Positions 43,591-55,600 of a stretch of 64,000 nucleotides of DNA are shown piece by piece. Source of the stretch: Chrysogorgia sp. JL179-B06. Its lineage: Eukaryota > Cnidaria > Anthozoa > Scleralcyonacea > Chrysogorgiidae. Within the stretch, counting starts at the first letter, position 1; every line of letters begins with the position of its first letter. The position numbers and the translations under genes were made by a program. The stretch covers positions 558,001 to 622,000 of the forward strand of contig JAYKKM010000495.1 in NCBI GenBank assembly GCA_035772405.1. Reading direction: 5' to 3'. The notes below the pieces were generated by a model. It saw only the letters and a program-made list of their open reading frames with translations, made no database searches and was not told the DNA's origin.

Positions 43591-43787
43591 ACTCATAAAG
43601 TTAGCATCTGCACGAGTGTGTGTGCTGGGTTGTGTATTTATTAATATCACTTCTGAATTCTGGTCGCTATTGAATTGTTATTCAATCCTTTTATTGCTTT
43701 ATTTTTATTAGCCACCAGATTCAGAAGTGATATTGATAAATACACACCCCAGCACACACACTCGTGCAGATGCTAACTTTGTGAGTT
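43591..43787. repeat. Near-perfect hairpin element, arms about 80 bp
   Basis: ACTCATAAAGTTAGCATCTG on the left matches the reverse complement of the right arm (ending GCAGATGCTAACTTTGTGAGT). The pairing continues through CACGAGTGTGTGTGCTGGG and TATTTATTAATATCACTTCT with only a few mismatches. The loop is about 40 bp. It is non-coding and probably a foldback MITE. Confidence 0.8.
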
Positions 43788-44061
43788 ACATAATCGATAT
43801 GTAATAACAAAATTACTATGCATGTAGGACAATGTATATAAACATACGATAATTATAGATTTAACACGCGTCATCCTTGCCTTTGCTCTCCCTCATTCTA
43901 CATCATACAAGATAATGTTCTTCACCATACAAGTCACTATCATCTGCAATATACACCATATATTACACTCCTCGCCCACATCACATACAGTACTGCTGAA
44001 TAAAATTAGCCAGAATAACAGAGCAACCAATTACTGCTCAACGCCAAGCTGTAATTTACCC

Positions 44062-44170
44062 CTTACAAAAAATATAGGCCTTGTCTATAGGCCATCCTAC
44101 AGTAAACCTATAGGAGCCTATAGGCAATTGGAACGTTTACTATAGGAAAGCTATAGAAATTGTTTTAGGA
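44062..44170. mobile_element. CCTATAGG-rich MITE, copy 2
   Basis: Starts CCCTTACAAAAAATATAGGC and has repeated CTATAGG words up to TATAGAAATTG; shares CAATTGGAACGTTTACTATAGG with copy 1 (AATTGGAACATTTTCTATAGG). The right end is eroded. Confidence 0.6.
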
Positions 44171-44194
44171 AATTGGATTTACTAAACCAAGACA

Positions 44195-44290
44195 GAAGGT
44201 TTGCAGGTTCAATCCCTGCCTGGGGCTCGATTTTCCTGGGGTTCCTTTAACTTGAGTAACACAACAATTGATGACTGATATGCTCAACAC
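44195..44290 (+). mobile_element. Possible SINE/tRNA-like remnant
   Basis: GCAGGTTCAATCCCTGCCTG contains a good pol III B box (GGTTCAATCCC) closed by a GCAGG/CCTGC stem, as in a tRNA T arm. The upstream A box is not convincing. Downstream sequence does not match the SINEs at 36.2 kb. Confidence 0.3.
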
Positions 44291-44961
44291 CAACATGCAC
44301 TTTTCTGTACCTGTTTATCAATTCAACTAATTTTATGACAGAGTAACAAAGCAAAGATAATCCCCTTCCCTGTATGCTTTTGGGGCGTGGTAGGTTTGAC
44401 GATCATACAGGTCATCCTGTTGAATAGCATATGTATTGTCTGTCATATCTAACAGAATGCCAGGACTCGGTAACTAGTTTAACCATACTCTCAACACAGA
44501 TAACCCATTGAAATATTAGCACAAAATCATCAGATTTCCCTGTTCCACCAAAAGGTTGGAACGGTACTTTTCACCACATACAATGCACCACTTGGCAACA
44601 TATACCTCCTCAAACAGATGAACACCTAGTATCCTACTTAAGGATTCTGCTCTCCCCAGAGACGCCACTAGAACTGACTGTCCCACCTCGACATCTCTCT
44701 GAACAAGATCTTTTCTGCTGATCATATTGTAGCAGAGGAACATTTGCTGCCCGTCACTTAAGAATTTAATATGTTCTGATAATTGCAAACAAGGTGGCCC
44801 AGGCGCTTGAAAGGGCTAAGCAAACGGATCTGTTGTGGATAATGGGTCATTATGATATACCATGCATGAAATAAGACAGCGAACTTTCAAAAATGTTCTC
44901 TTATTACCGGTAATAAGAGTAAGACAACATTCAGAAACAAACGTTTTAATTTGTGGTGACT

Positions 44962-45300
44962 AAAATATCACATATATAGACAAACCACCAAGTAATAGGG
45001 TAATAGTGATGAAAATATCACATTTATAGGCGAACCACCAAGTAATAGGGTAATAGTGATGAAAATATCACATATATAGACAAACTACCAAGTAATAGCC
45101 CTTACAAAATAATTCAATTGGAATTCCTAATTCCTATAGGAATTCCTATAGGAAATTTATTCCTATTAGATTTTTGCCCAATTCCTATAGGAATTCCTAT
45201 ATGATCCTATAGGATTTTTTCGTAAGGGAGGGTAAGAAGGGTAATAGTGATGGAAATATCACATATATAGACAAACCACCAAATAATATGGTAATATGGG
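44962..45300. repeat. 50-bp satellite interrupted by a MITE
   Basis: AAAATATCACATATATAGAC plus AAACCACCAAGTAATAGGG recurs at 44962, 45012 and 45062 (period 50) and again at about 45253 after the insertion at 45098-45229. The unit contains TAATAGTGATG. Confidence 0.85.
45098..45229. mobile_element. CCTATAGG-type MITE, copy 3, inside the 50-bp satellite
   Basis: Starts CCCTTACAAAATAATTC and ends GGATTTTTTCGTAAGGG, an inverted pair. The interior is built from AATTCCTATAGGAATTCC palindromes. It splits the satellite unit after AAGTAATAG, so the satellite came first. Confidence 0.75.
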
Positions 45301-45617
45301 TAATAACCGAGCAGGGAATTGGTACCAAGCATTATGCAGACCGCAAAAATGACAAAAAGATGCCGTGGTGAACGTTTGTTTTCACAACAAGCTGTCGTTT
45401 CGCAGTTGGCTTCGAAATCTGAAGTTAATATTATTTCAAATCGTGAAGCAGCGCTACGACTAGAAATATCAGATATTTCAAAAGGAAAACAGTGATTTGG
45501 TGAAGTTGTTTTTATTTTGTCATGTAAGTTAACACTAAAAGGGCTGATAACACTAATAAAGGCTATCAAACATGTTCCTGCACCTTATAACGAGTAGGTC
45601 ACAAAGACTTTGGTAGT

Positions 45618-46118
45618 TTGCGGCTGTACATCATCCACAAAATAATGAGCAAGGCAGGATTAATACTTCTGAAGACGGACCTTGAAGTTTCCATCCAATT
45701 AGTCAAGACTTATTACCGTTGTATGGTCGCGGAAGAGACGGATCGACATTTTAACGAATCGTTATGGAGTTTAACTGAGGAAGATTTTTATTTTAACTCT
45801 TTGATGTACTGTCCAGTTGAAGAGTGCCTTTCGTGTGGTTTAAGTCTTTCGCTGTCCAACAAACCAAGTAAGGCAACTCTATTCACTCTGGAAGGCCTAA
45901 GCCCTTCAACCAAATTAGTGCGAGCTACAAGGATCATGCTGGAGAACTATGGCATCATATCTCTGCCAAAATTCAAGTTCGTATTTTCAACATTTATGTT
46001 TGCATTTTCAACATTCGTGTTGAATAATATAATTTCATGGCAAATATCTGCAAAAACCAAAGTGGTTTTCTGTGATTCTGCATTTGATGGCAATAAAAAA
46101 TGGCGAGTGAAGGTTTAA
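45618..46118 (+). pseudogene. Cys-rich fragment resembling transposon-associated zinc clusters
   Basis: A 166-codon frame has an N-terminal part rich in helix formers (LLKTDLEVSIQLVKTYYRCM, EESLWSLTEEDFYFN-like) and then YCPVEECLSCGLSLSLSNKP with SKATLFTLEGLSPS. The CP-x3-C-x2-CG pattern followed by KPS...GLSP recalls the CxC clusters found N-terminal to KDZ-type transposases and relatives in animals and fungi. The expected second Cys pair is replaced by unrelated hydrophobic sequence (FVFSTFMFAFSTF) at about 45990, so the fragment is truncated or rearranged there. Confidence 0.4.
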
Positions 46119-46769
46119 TAGCGTAGAGTCTGGCTGCTATTAATAGCTCAAAAAGCGGACAAACAAACCAAATTTGACTCACAAATGATTGCAAATGAGC
46201 TATTTCTTTTGTTATGGCTGCAAGAATTATGGGTAAAAGCGGACTGACGTCATCTCGACGGAGCGCTATTTAGGCGAAGGGGTGCGTGTTCTTCACGATC
46301 TGATATCTCGATTAGACAGCTTATGTTTGTGGTTTAATCTTAGGGTCGATATTCTCAAAAGGATGCTTGTAAGTCTAAATGTTGATTAGATTTTTGGAAA
46401 TTTTAGATTGTGCTTATAGTGGGCTAACAGATGCTAATATACAGGCACATGGTGAAAGAAGAAATCCAAATCGACCAACTATTGGAGATGCGGAAGACCC
46501 GCCATTGACATAAATGAAGAACTCATTATTTACTCAAGCAGGGATTTAAAGTTGCTGATATAATTAGCACAATACGTAATTAGCATGCAATGGGAAAAAA
46601 TATGACATTGAATATAGAATACTTTTAAAAATTGCCATATCAACATTCGCACCTGAATATGTTCGTTTAACACGTAAAATGTGCAAAGTTGTTTGTCCTG
46701 CACTCCTTGCCACAGAACACGTAATTAGAAGTAAATAGAAGTAATGAGAAAAAACACGTAAATAGAAGA

Positions 46770-47684
46770 AATGAGAAAGGAGTAAACTGTAATTTGTGTC
46801 GGGAATGGTTCCACAGACAATGTATAGCACTGACAGATGTAGAGTACGAAGGATTATCAAACTATGAATTACTAGAATGGTCATGCGAAAGATGTAGAGA
46901 AGCTTTGATTAACCCTGAATATTCAACGGATGAAGAAGACATGTTCGAAGAACTCAAGACAACACTTAAAGGTAAAGGGTTAAAGATAGCTCATATTAAT
47001 TGCCGTGGCTTGAGGTCCAAACTGACCGAAATAACACTGTTGTTAAAAACATGCTGCATAGACATTCTGGGCATTACGGAGTCTCACCTAAATGATGAAA
47101 CACTAGACGAGAATATAAACATAGAAAATTACAAATTTCTGAGACGGGACAGGCAAAATAAAGCGGGAGGAGGCTGTTTGGTTTACTACAAAGAAAATTT
47201 AAATGTCATTCCAAAACCAGAATTAACAGACGAAACTATAGAGACCATATGGTTCGAATTAATTATAAATTCCCAACGGCTACTAATAGGAAACGTCTAT
47301 CGTGCACCAGATAATAATGAATTTTACAACTAGTTCAAAACAAACCTTGAACGCATTTGGCTTAAGCGTAACAACATACTCATCATGGGTGATTTTAATT
47401 CTGATCTATTGAAAACAAGTATGAACAACGTTGAAAATTATCACGGTAGAAAACTACAATGCATCATTAAAAGTTTTGGCCTTACAAATGTTATAACAGA
47501 ACCAACAAGAATAGCAGAGACTTCGCAAACTTTATTGGATTTGATATTGGTAAGCAATGTGTCTAAGATTTTAAAGGCCGGTACGTTTGACCCAGCAATA
47601 TCAGACCATAAAATGATCTACACCATTGTGAATCTAAACAGAAGAGAAAAAACCGATAATGAAAACTGTAAAAAATTATAAACT
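46770..47684 (+). pseudogene. LINE PHD finger half plus endonuclease, one amber stop
   Basis: In one frame: VNCNLCREWFHRQCIAL (second half of a PHD finger), LLEWSCERCREAL (last Cys pair), then the endonuclease signatures KIAHINCRGLRSKL, DILGITESHLND, GGGCLVYYKENL and GNVYRAPDN. A TAG at about 47331-47333 interrupts; after it the frame continues ILIMGDFNSDLLK, LLDLILVSN, and ISDHKMI (SDH motif). The frame closes at 47681, overlapping the RT frame that starts at 47659. The first half of the PHD is missing, so the copy is 5'-truncated. Confidence 0.75.
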
Positions 47685-49845
47685 TGTAAACAAAGAAAAT
47701 TTCAAATTAGCATTACAAAATGCCCCATGGTGGATCAGTAATTTATTCGATGATATAGACGATGTAGTAAACACCTGGGAATTGGTATACAAAGAAGTAG
47801 TTGATGAATTCATTACAGAGCGAAAAGTCAAAATTCGGCAAAACTCTTTACCGTGGGTGAATACAGAAATTAGGAAACTTTTGAACAAAAGATATAAGCT
47901 CTTGAAAATATGGCAGCAAACTAAAGATCCTACTTCACACAAGAGATATAAGGAAGCGAGAAATTTAGCAAACATTGGTATGAGAAAAGCAGAAACAGAA
48001 TATTGGAGAGAAAAATTTAACGACGTAAGTAATTCAAAAGATTTTTGGAAATTGGTAAAGAAAGTCTATAGGAAAACTAAGGTAACGAAAATTGGGCCAC
48101 TTCAGGACGACCAAGGAAAAATACAAACTAGTGACCCATTAAAGTCTGAGTTAATGAACAATTATTTTGCCACCGTGGGTGAACAGCTAGCGAAAGAATT
48201 TACAGCACACACAATACCACAACAATTTATATTAAGAGTGACCCCGTCTATACAAGAGTTGATAATTGACGAAAAGTTGCTTTTAAAACAATTAAAAACG
48301 ATTAACCCAGACAAAGCATCCGGTCCAGATGATATTAAACCGAAAGACTTTAGTATTGCCGGTGAGGCATTGGCAGACAGTATGTACAATGTACTAAGTA
48401 AGAGTAAAGAAACACAACAAGTACCGCAAAAGTGGAAAAAAGGAAAATTAAAGGCTGTATATAAAAAAGGGAATTCAACGCAGCGCTCAAATTATAGACC
48501 CTTGACTATGCTGTGCTTACCAAGCAAAATGTTAGAAGGTCATGTTTCCAAACAAATAGACGAACATATCGTACAACACAACCTATCTAATGACAAGCAG
48601 TGGGGCTATAAAAAGGGCAGATCCTCAGAATTATTACTGTTAAATCTAACAGAACATTGGAAAATAGAAATTGACAATGGTAAAACAGTTGGGGTATTGT
48701 TTATAGACTTTAAAAAAGCATTTGACTGCGTAGACCACACTATATTATTGAACAAAGTACAGGGCAAGGGCTTGGCTGGGGAACTGCATGAATGGTTAAC
48801 AGACTATCTACACAACAGACAGCAGTACACAGAACTAAATGGTATACATTCAGAAATACAAACTGTGAAATATGGAGTACCACAAGGATCTCTACTAGGA
48901 CCGCGACTATTCAAAATATATGTCGACGACCTACCAGACAATATCACTGAAGGATGGTTGTATATGTTCGCTGACGACACTACTGCTTATGTTATTGCGG
49001 ACAACATTGACGCAACCATAGGGAAATTAAATAAGATAGCAAGTGAAATACAGCAATGGTGTAGCAATAACAAGGTGACGGTAAATTTAGATAAAACAGA
49101 AGCTATGATAATAAAACAACGACCATTCACTGGGCCAATACTACCTATACGATTTGGAGAAATCCAAATAAAAGTTGTATCAACCACGCAATCGCTCGGT
49201 GTTAAAATAGACAATAAACTTACGTGGAATGAACAGCTCAGAAAGGTGGCTAAATCTTTTAGTGCAAAATTGTCACAATTAAGAAGAATGAAATATCTAC
49301 CAAGGCATGTGTTGGAGGAAATATACTACAAATCAATCATATCAAACGTGTCATATGGCATATTAGTCTGGGGAACATGCTCCCCTTCGCTGTTAAATGA
49401 CTTGGAACATTACCATGTAAGAGCAGCAAAGATGATATTTAATATTACGCAAGAAGGACTTACAGATGAACAATTTTTACAAAAGGTTAAATGGAAACCA
49501 CTAAACATTATTTATAAAAGACGAATCCTAACTCTAATGCACGACATATATTATATGAAAGCTCCACAAGAACTGCAAGAACTTTTCACCAAACGGATCG
49601 GAAGAACAGGGAGAAGGAACCAAAATTTTGATGTTGTTAGGTGTAAAACCGAAAAAGGACGAACCTCTTTGCGATATAGAGGTCCTATAGCATGGAACCA
49701 GCTAAGTGAAGATGTTAAAACAACAACAAACAAAGATACTTTTAAATTAAAACTTAGGAAAGATGTAGAAAGTCTTAACAAAATAAGCTTCTTGAAAGAA
49801 GCAGCTGTTAATAACAACAAAAAAAATGATTTTATATACTTTTAG
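47659..49845 (+). CDS. LINE reverse transcriptase ORF, 728 codons, intact
   Basis: Contains the ordered RT motifs: KPDKASGPDDIKP-like (NPDKASGPDDI), SNYRPLTMLCLPSKMLE, KQWGYKKGRSSE, GVLFIDFKKAFDCVDH, YGVPQGSLLGPRLF, YMFADDTTAYVI (FADD active site), and the SLGVKIDNKLTW and SYGILVWG segments of the C-terminal part. It lies one frame from the endonuclease, across a run of six A at about 47667-47674, so either a 1-nt indel or translational frameshifting separates the two halves. The intact length suggests recent insertion. Confidence 0.88.
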   Translation: MKTVKNYKLVNKENFKLALQNAPWWISNLFDDIDDVVNTWELVYKEVVDEFITERKVKIRQNSLPWVNTEIRKLLNKRYKLLKIWQQTKDPTSHKRYKEARNLANIGMRKAETEYWREKFNDVSNSKDFWKLVKKVYRKTKVTKIGPLQDDQGKIQTSDPLKSELMNNYFATVGEQLAKEFTAHTIPQQFILRVTPSIQELIIDEKLLLKQLKTINPDKASGPDDIKPKDFSIAGEALADSMYNVLSKSKETQQVPQKWKKGKLKAVYKKGNSTQRSNYRPLTMLCLPSKMLEGHVSKQIDEHIVQHNLSNDKQWGYKKGRSSELLLLNLTEHWKIEIDNGKTVGVLFIDFKKAFDCVDHTILLNKVQGKGLAGELHEWLTDYLHNRQQYTELNGIHSEIQTVKYGVPQGSLLGPRLFKIYVDDLPDNITEGWLYMFADDTTAYVIADNIDATIGKLNKIASEIQQWCSNNKVTVNLDKTEAMIIKQRPFTGPILPIRFGEIQIKVVSTTQSLGVKIDNKLTWNEQLRKVAKSFSAKLSQLRRMKYLPRHVLEEIYYKSIISNVSYGILVWGTCSPSLLNDLEHYHVRAAKMIFNITQEGLTDEQFLQKVKWKPLNIIYKRRILTLMHDIYYMKAPQELQELFTKRIGRTGRRNQNFDVVRCKTEKGRTSLRYRGPIAWNQLSEDVKTTTNKDTFKLKLRKDVESLNKISFLKEAAVNNNKKNDFIYF

Positions 49846-49995
49846 ATACAAATTTTAATTATGGATTTTATAATTAGGATATAATTATTGTAAATTTTAC
49901 ACTATAGCTAAATGGCAGGTCCACATCAGCTATTTAGTTGACGGACCTTTTAACCTGCCTAATCAAATAAAATATGAATGAATGAATGAAAAAAA

Positions 49996-50930
49996 AACAC
50001 CACCTTTGCACGAAAATGTGCGGTTTTCTTTGCTACCGTCATCTGGTCACAGGTAAAAAATTAAATGAGCATTCGTCATACGTTGAGTAAAGAATCTTGA
50101 ACTGCGTGTGTAGACTGTGTAGAGTAAAGAAATAGTTGCTTACATTTGAACACCGTCGCAGCGTTCCACATCAAGCAGGACACGTTTTGATGAAAATGAC
50201 AAAGTATTTGATAGAAAAATAAAAATAGGCCACAGACTTATACAGATTCTGAGTATATTTCATGTGGATCTGGCTCACTTTGAACAGACAAAGACTTTGT
50301 TGGTGATGGAATTGCCATTTTGCAAAAAATATAAAGATTCTGGCTATCAAACGTTGACTGGACCACTCGGAATGAAAGAGTAACAATTCTAACAAAGCAA
50401 CAGTGTCAGGGTTAGGGGTATAAAAAACAGATGGAAATCCGGTCTAGTGTTACCATGAAGTATATACCGAAAATTCCTAGTTGCGCCCCTGTTAATAATG
50501 TATATGCATATAAAACATGCAGAACAACAAATTCTATATTATGATCGCTGGGATATTTTCAAACTCTAAAATCTGGTCTTGTCAAGTCATCCAAAACTCG
50601 ATTAGCATAAATAGTGGATTTTAAATATTGTGCTTTTTAGACAATATTTAAGGCTAAATTTGCTATATATAATTTCTGTGTATATAATGCCAAAATATTA
50701 AAGAAAATTCATCTGATGAGACAGCGTGCGACATGCAAGATACGACAATGTCTTCACGACATGTCAGCCGAAATAAAATTGATCGGCCACGATTATGTTA
50801 ATCTGTTTTGAACAACTGGATTTATTTGTTACTATATTTACACAAGTCCAAACGTGCGACCCAGACAATCCCAATGCACCTTATTTAGTTTACTTTTCAC
50901 TAAATTACATACATGAATGTCTAAATGCAA
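49996..50930. other. No gene seen
   Basis: AT-rich flank between the LINE and the MULE-type fragment. Only short chance frames are seen. Confidence 0.4.
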
Positions 50931-50938
50931 ATATTCTT

Positions 50939-52062
50939 TTACGCATGACCGCTTAATGTGGAAGTGTTTCCAACCCTTTTTGAATGTGAGAATGGCTGTT
51001 CTTGGGTGATGGAATGAATATAAAAATTTAGCTGCAAAGTCGTTGGGGGTGGGGGAACTGCTGGAGGTGTTCTAATACTTTTCCCACAACCGTAACACTT
51101 GCGTATTTGAGTACCGTGTAAATGTTTTAATATGAAGTTGAGTGCAAGGCTCTGGAAAATTAGTAGGGGAACATTCTCTATCCGCAGCCTTGTTCGCATT
51201 TATACGTTTACGACGGGGAGTGTTTCCTTTTTGCCCTACACACCTTAAACTAATGTTTTGTGTTGACTGTTTGTTTATTTGTCCGCCTACCATTTTGAGA
51301 ATGCCACTTTAAAAGTGCATTAAGTTTTTCATTCATGTCGGGGCATGCAACTGCATGACTACAAATTGAATGCACAAAATAGCATTTACAATCACATTCG
51401 ACTTTACCGGATTCTGAAAACATTGTTACTATGTGAGTCTCTCCGCCAGAATGGATAGACCTCAAAACGCAATACTTAAAAATTCCTGTCTTCGTGCACG
51501 GAGCTTGAAAAATCGCTTTGTCCGAATTTTGAATCAGTTCGACTGCTCCTCCCCAAATCCCTTTCAAAGTAAATTGATTAATATCAATGTTGGCATTTTT
51601 GTAACTTACTGATACTAATCCACTGTCAGCGACAGAAGCGTTGATCAAACCTGGCAATTTGGCATGACTGAGCAAATCTGTCATGGAAACCGAGCTAACT
51701 TTCTTAAGAAATTTTCTTTTTTGTTTGGCAGATAGCTTAAAGTAATCTGTGCATTGCAGCTGTGCCCTAAATTCCTCACGGACCACATATTTTCCTTTTA
51801 GATTGCAGTATGCTTTGTTTCTATCTGCTTCTTCAGCGTCGACAAACTTTGATACCTCTTCAATAAATCTTGGCATGCTCGACTCTCTGAAACCAAGCCA
51901 ATTTTTTATCCGTAAGTTATTACTCTCTGAGTCGTTAGTGTAAAATTTTGTTGGAGGAAAACCTAAACCAGCAAGAGTGTGTACTGATGCAATCATAGAA
52001 GATTTCATTACCGGTGCAAGCGACCTTATATACTTGGTAAAACGTAAATCTACATCAATCAC
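50939..52062 (-). pseudogene. C-terminal half of a MULE-type transposase with SWIM finger
   Basis: Minus-strand product begins MIDVDLRFTKYIRSL and includes FYTNDSESNNLRIKNWLGF, a motif I associate with MULE-like proteins, then a SWIM zinc finger (CDCKCYFVHSICSHAVACPD; C-x-C-x6-C-x-H pattern, about 51410-51330). A frameshift near 51255 leads to LRCVGQKGNTPRRKRINAN and a terminal zinc-ribbon half (KCYGCGKSIRTPPAVPPPP). The catalytic DDE domain that should precede is absent, so the copy is 5'-truncated at about 52062. The Pro-rich tail after CYGCG is usual for the family. Confidence 0.7.
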
Positions 52063-52654
52063 CGCCCAGTTGGAGCTTATAGATCTGAGCTTTATATTTA
52101 AAATAATTGCAAAATACTTTCAAAGATGCGTTTTATCGCACATAAACATGCGTGAAGGTTTAATATGATCTAATTCATATGTTGAACTTCGATCTTAGTT
52201 CACTGGGCAACTGCATGGTGGTTAAAATCCAGTATAACTGTCTGTGTCGTGCTATGGAAGACATATCCGTAACTCAATCAACAATTTATTTGTTGCATTT
52301 GCGCAATCATAACGCAATAGTACCTTCCAAGTGGAGGATCAGAGGGTGCGGTTTAACCAAGCTTCGATTACAATGAATCTCTCCAAGATAATCCATATTG
52401 ACACAAATACATTTTATGCAATCTTTTCTGTTAATCACTCCACGGGTTGTCACTCTTGGTAAATTTAAAATGAGACACGTATTTGCGCAATCGTAGCAAT
52501 TATTTGTGCAATCATAAAATCTCTAAACCAAGGAGATGCGAACGTAATATGTCTATCCAATAACCTTACTTGAAGCATTGACGACAGATCAGTTTCAGTC
52601 CCAAGCAAGCAAACGTAAATAAATGTAATTTATTAACATTTTGCTAGTAAGCGA

Positions 52655-55600
52655 TTAACCAAATATCCGGCAGATTCCGTCGATTCCGTTAAATAAAGAT
52701 GTTGCCCAAATTAACAATAAGTTAGTGGAAGTTGCAAGGAGAGAGAAAAGTTCTTTGCTGCGAAACAGAGGCTTTGATGGCTTATCGACAACTAGTTTTG
52801 TGGAAATAAACAATGAGATAAAAACTTCTTGTCCACTTTTCCATAAATTGTTATCTGCAATGGTAGGCAAAAAGCAGGCAGCAATAGCGATGATTTACAG
52901 CATCATGTTTCGAAGATGCCATGAAATGAGCAATCTCCAAAGAGTCAATAGCATCTTACTGGTAGATAGAGGCGCTGCCCAACAGGTAATAATATTAGGT
53001 TATGTCCATTATGTTTTAACCTCTTGTTTTATAATTGTCACTCACCAAAAGCGTGCACTCGAATGAATTGCATCATCACAATTCCTGTAGTGTACTCAAT
53101 CGAGTTTTTATATTCAACATCAGACTTATCGCAAAGTTTTAACGAGTTTTATTGATTAATTACGCTGGTGCTAAGGGCTAGTGTCTGTGTTAAAGGATGG
53201 AGCCAAATTAACACGCTAGAGCCTCTGGAACCTGGGTAGAGATTGACAAGTAACGAATTTTCTTTCAAGCATTGCTCAAAAAAATAAATGTTGAGACTAA
53301 AGGATACCTCATTACTCCTTTAAGTTTATTTATATTTTACAATATTATAGAATGTATTTGTTGTTGTTGAATCTTGTAAGTGATTGAACGATTTAGCAAA
53401 TATGGCTAATTTGTCTGGGCAAGAGAATGAAGTATAATATACTAGACGAAATAAATTGGCAATCATTTTATGGACTTGGCAGTGAAGAAGGTGCAAGAGG
53501 GTAAAAGTTTGTCTTTGTTTTGGATAACATCGACTGGATGGAAAAGGTGCACGATATGCGTTCAGATGCCCAGAATATCAGTGTTTTCGATCGTGTGTCG
53601 TTGGAACATCTCCCTGACACTGGGACTCAGAATTATCTGAAGGAATGCGACTAGAAAATAGCCAGATAAGAGGATGTTAAGTTCATTGTAGCAAGGATTA
53701 TGTGTGAATTCTTTCCAGCTTTCAAATTCCTTCACATTTTGGTACCAACACACTTGCCACATGCAAATCACCAGGCAATGGATACAAAATCTGCTGTTGT
53801 TCCATTTCCTGTGCTCATCAAAGAAAATAGGTATGCTGAACTGAAAGCATGGGTCCATGAGATATATTTGAAGGCTGGATTTTGCTCTGATCCTGTTTGA
53901 GATATTTCTCCCCCATCTCTCCCACATGATCCCACCTCCAGACCAGATCAACCAGCTGCATATATTCCACCTGTTGCATCTTCCTCTGATTCACTACAGA
54001 AAATACAAATTCCTTGCTTTGGTGACCAGTTGTCAAGGGTGCAATTTGCTGGAGAAGGATCTGCGATCTGGTTGCCACACAGCCAACCAAGGATCAGTTT
54101 GACCATATATATCCATTTCGGATAGTTGATTGGCATTCAAAAAGAAGATTTCTAAAAGTATTTTTTTTATAAAAAACCATACGTAGGCTGAGACCTTATA
54201 ATGTTGAATTATTGTTCTTATCATTGAATGAGTGTACATAATATTGGGGAGGAGGATGTCCTGTCACCATTGCCAAGAGATTTTACTCAAAGCAGGCTAT
54301 CTTGGTATGAATGGATTAACAATAATGTTTATGGTAATAATGAGTAATAAACCCATTCCGGCCAGCCTCGGCTATTTCTTGTCAGTTATCATTTAAAATA
54401 TTGATAATTTGTCATGAACTGTTAAATTCTTGTCATCTATTGACTGTCAGTTAACCCCACCCAGACCTTATTCTTCCATGTAATTTGGTCCCATCAAAAT
54501 TAGTGCTTGGTTGCATACTGTATATAAAATTCTGTGAACAGCTACATGTATGTGAAAATGCATTGTAACCCATTCCTGCTTCTATAATTGTTAACACTTT
54601 AACTCCTAGACTGGGCAAAACCAGTCACTTTATTATTTTACTCTATCTAATGCCAGACAATTTTACCAGCCATAAGAGAATTTCTACCCTGTACTCAAAG
54701 GTCCCCTTATGTTAAATGTTTACAAGATATCCCACCTCCCAAAATCCACTGTCAGCAGCTGTCTCTTTTTACTCCTTATGGTTTGTAGGGATATCAAAGA
54801 ATATCATTAATTAATAAATACCTATCTGACATTTTGTTGCTAATATTTAATCGACTGTACAAAAATTCAGCTCGTGAGATAGAAACTCTGCGATTCTTCT
54901 GAGAGAAGCTTCAGCGAAGAAATGTAACTAAAGATGTGAAGCATTATGAAGATTGTGAACAATTATTTATGACTGCCAGTTTATGCTACACCATTGAGGC
55001 ACTTATCCAGTTTTTTCAAGATGCAGTCCAAGGATGCCATGCCAACACAGAACATACCACCATATAATATCCATGCAGGTGGAACCGAAAGAAGTACTTT
55101 GACAAAGTTCTAGAGAAGTTTGTTGACTCCTTTTTGCTACATCAAGAAGAAGGAAATCTACATAATGGTATATTGAACTATTCATTGTCCCTTCTTAGGT
55201 ATTTCTTTATCATTGCAGATTTCAAAGATGCTGTTAGAGAAGGAAATGGGAAACAACTTCTTATTATGCACAAGCAGCTTTTACATAATTTCAAGTCTGT
55301 TCCAGGATTCAATACCTACGCCATAGAAATGTTAATCAGCATAATTCAATCAGATTATGTTGGCTGCAACTGTCAACTGGAAAGGAGGAAGTGCCAAGAA
55401 TATTGAGATTTATCTACTTCAGGAAAATAGGAATAAAGACCTGAAGAATTTAATAAAGGGTATGGGAGCGAACAAGACTACCAATGCAATTGAAAGAGCA
55501 AGTCGAGCAGCAGGTGGAGTGAGACAGATTGTGGAGAACTATGACCAAAATGTTTCACTTGGTTCTCAATCTGAAGTCGATGACCTAAGGCAGCTAAAGC

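Larger units (their letters stand above)
46700..49995 (+). mobile_element. PHD-endonuclease-RT non-LTR retrotransposon (CR1/L2-like)
   Basis: The element begins mid-PHD at about 46775 and runs through an APE-type endonuclease, a reverse transcriptase and a 3' hairpin tail (CAGGTCCACATCAGC ... GTTGACGGACC) ending in ATGAATGAATGAATGA followed by A-rich sequence near 49990. The small tail repeat is the usual terminus of CR1/L2-group elements. Just upstream, the phrase AACACGTAA-TAGAAG is repeated at 46718 and 46753. The RT ORF is intact for 728 codons. Confidence 0.85.

Noticed and set aside
46440..46560. Helix-turn-helix start of a second integrase gene
   Set aside because: RRNPNRPTIGDAEDPPLT followed by an immediate stop and a shifted NEELIIY-like frame is suggestive, but it is too short and broken to assign.
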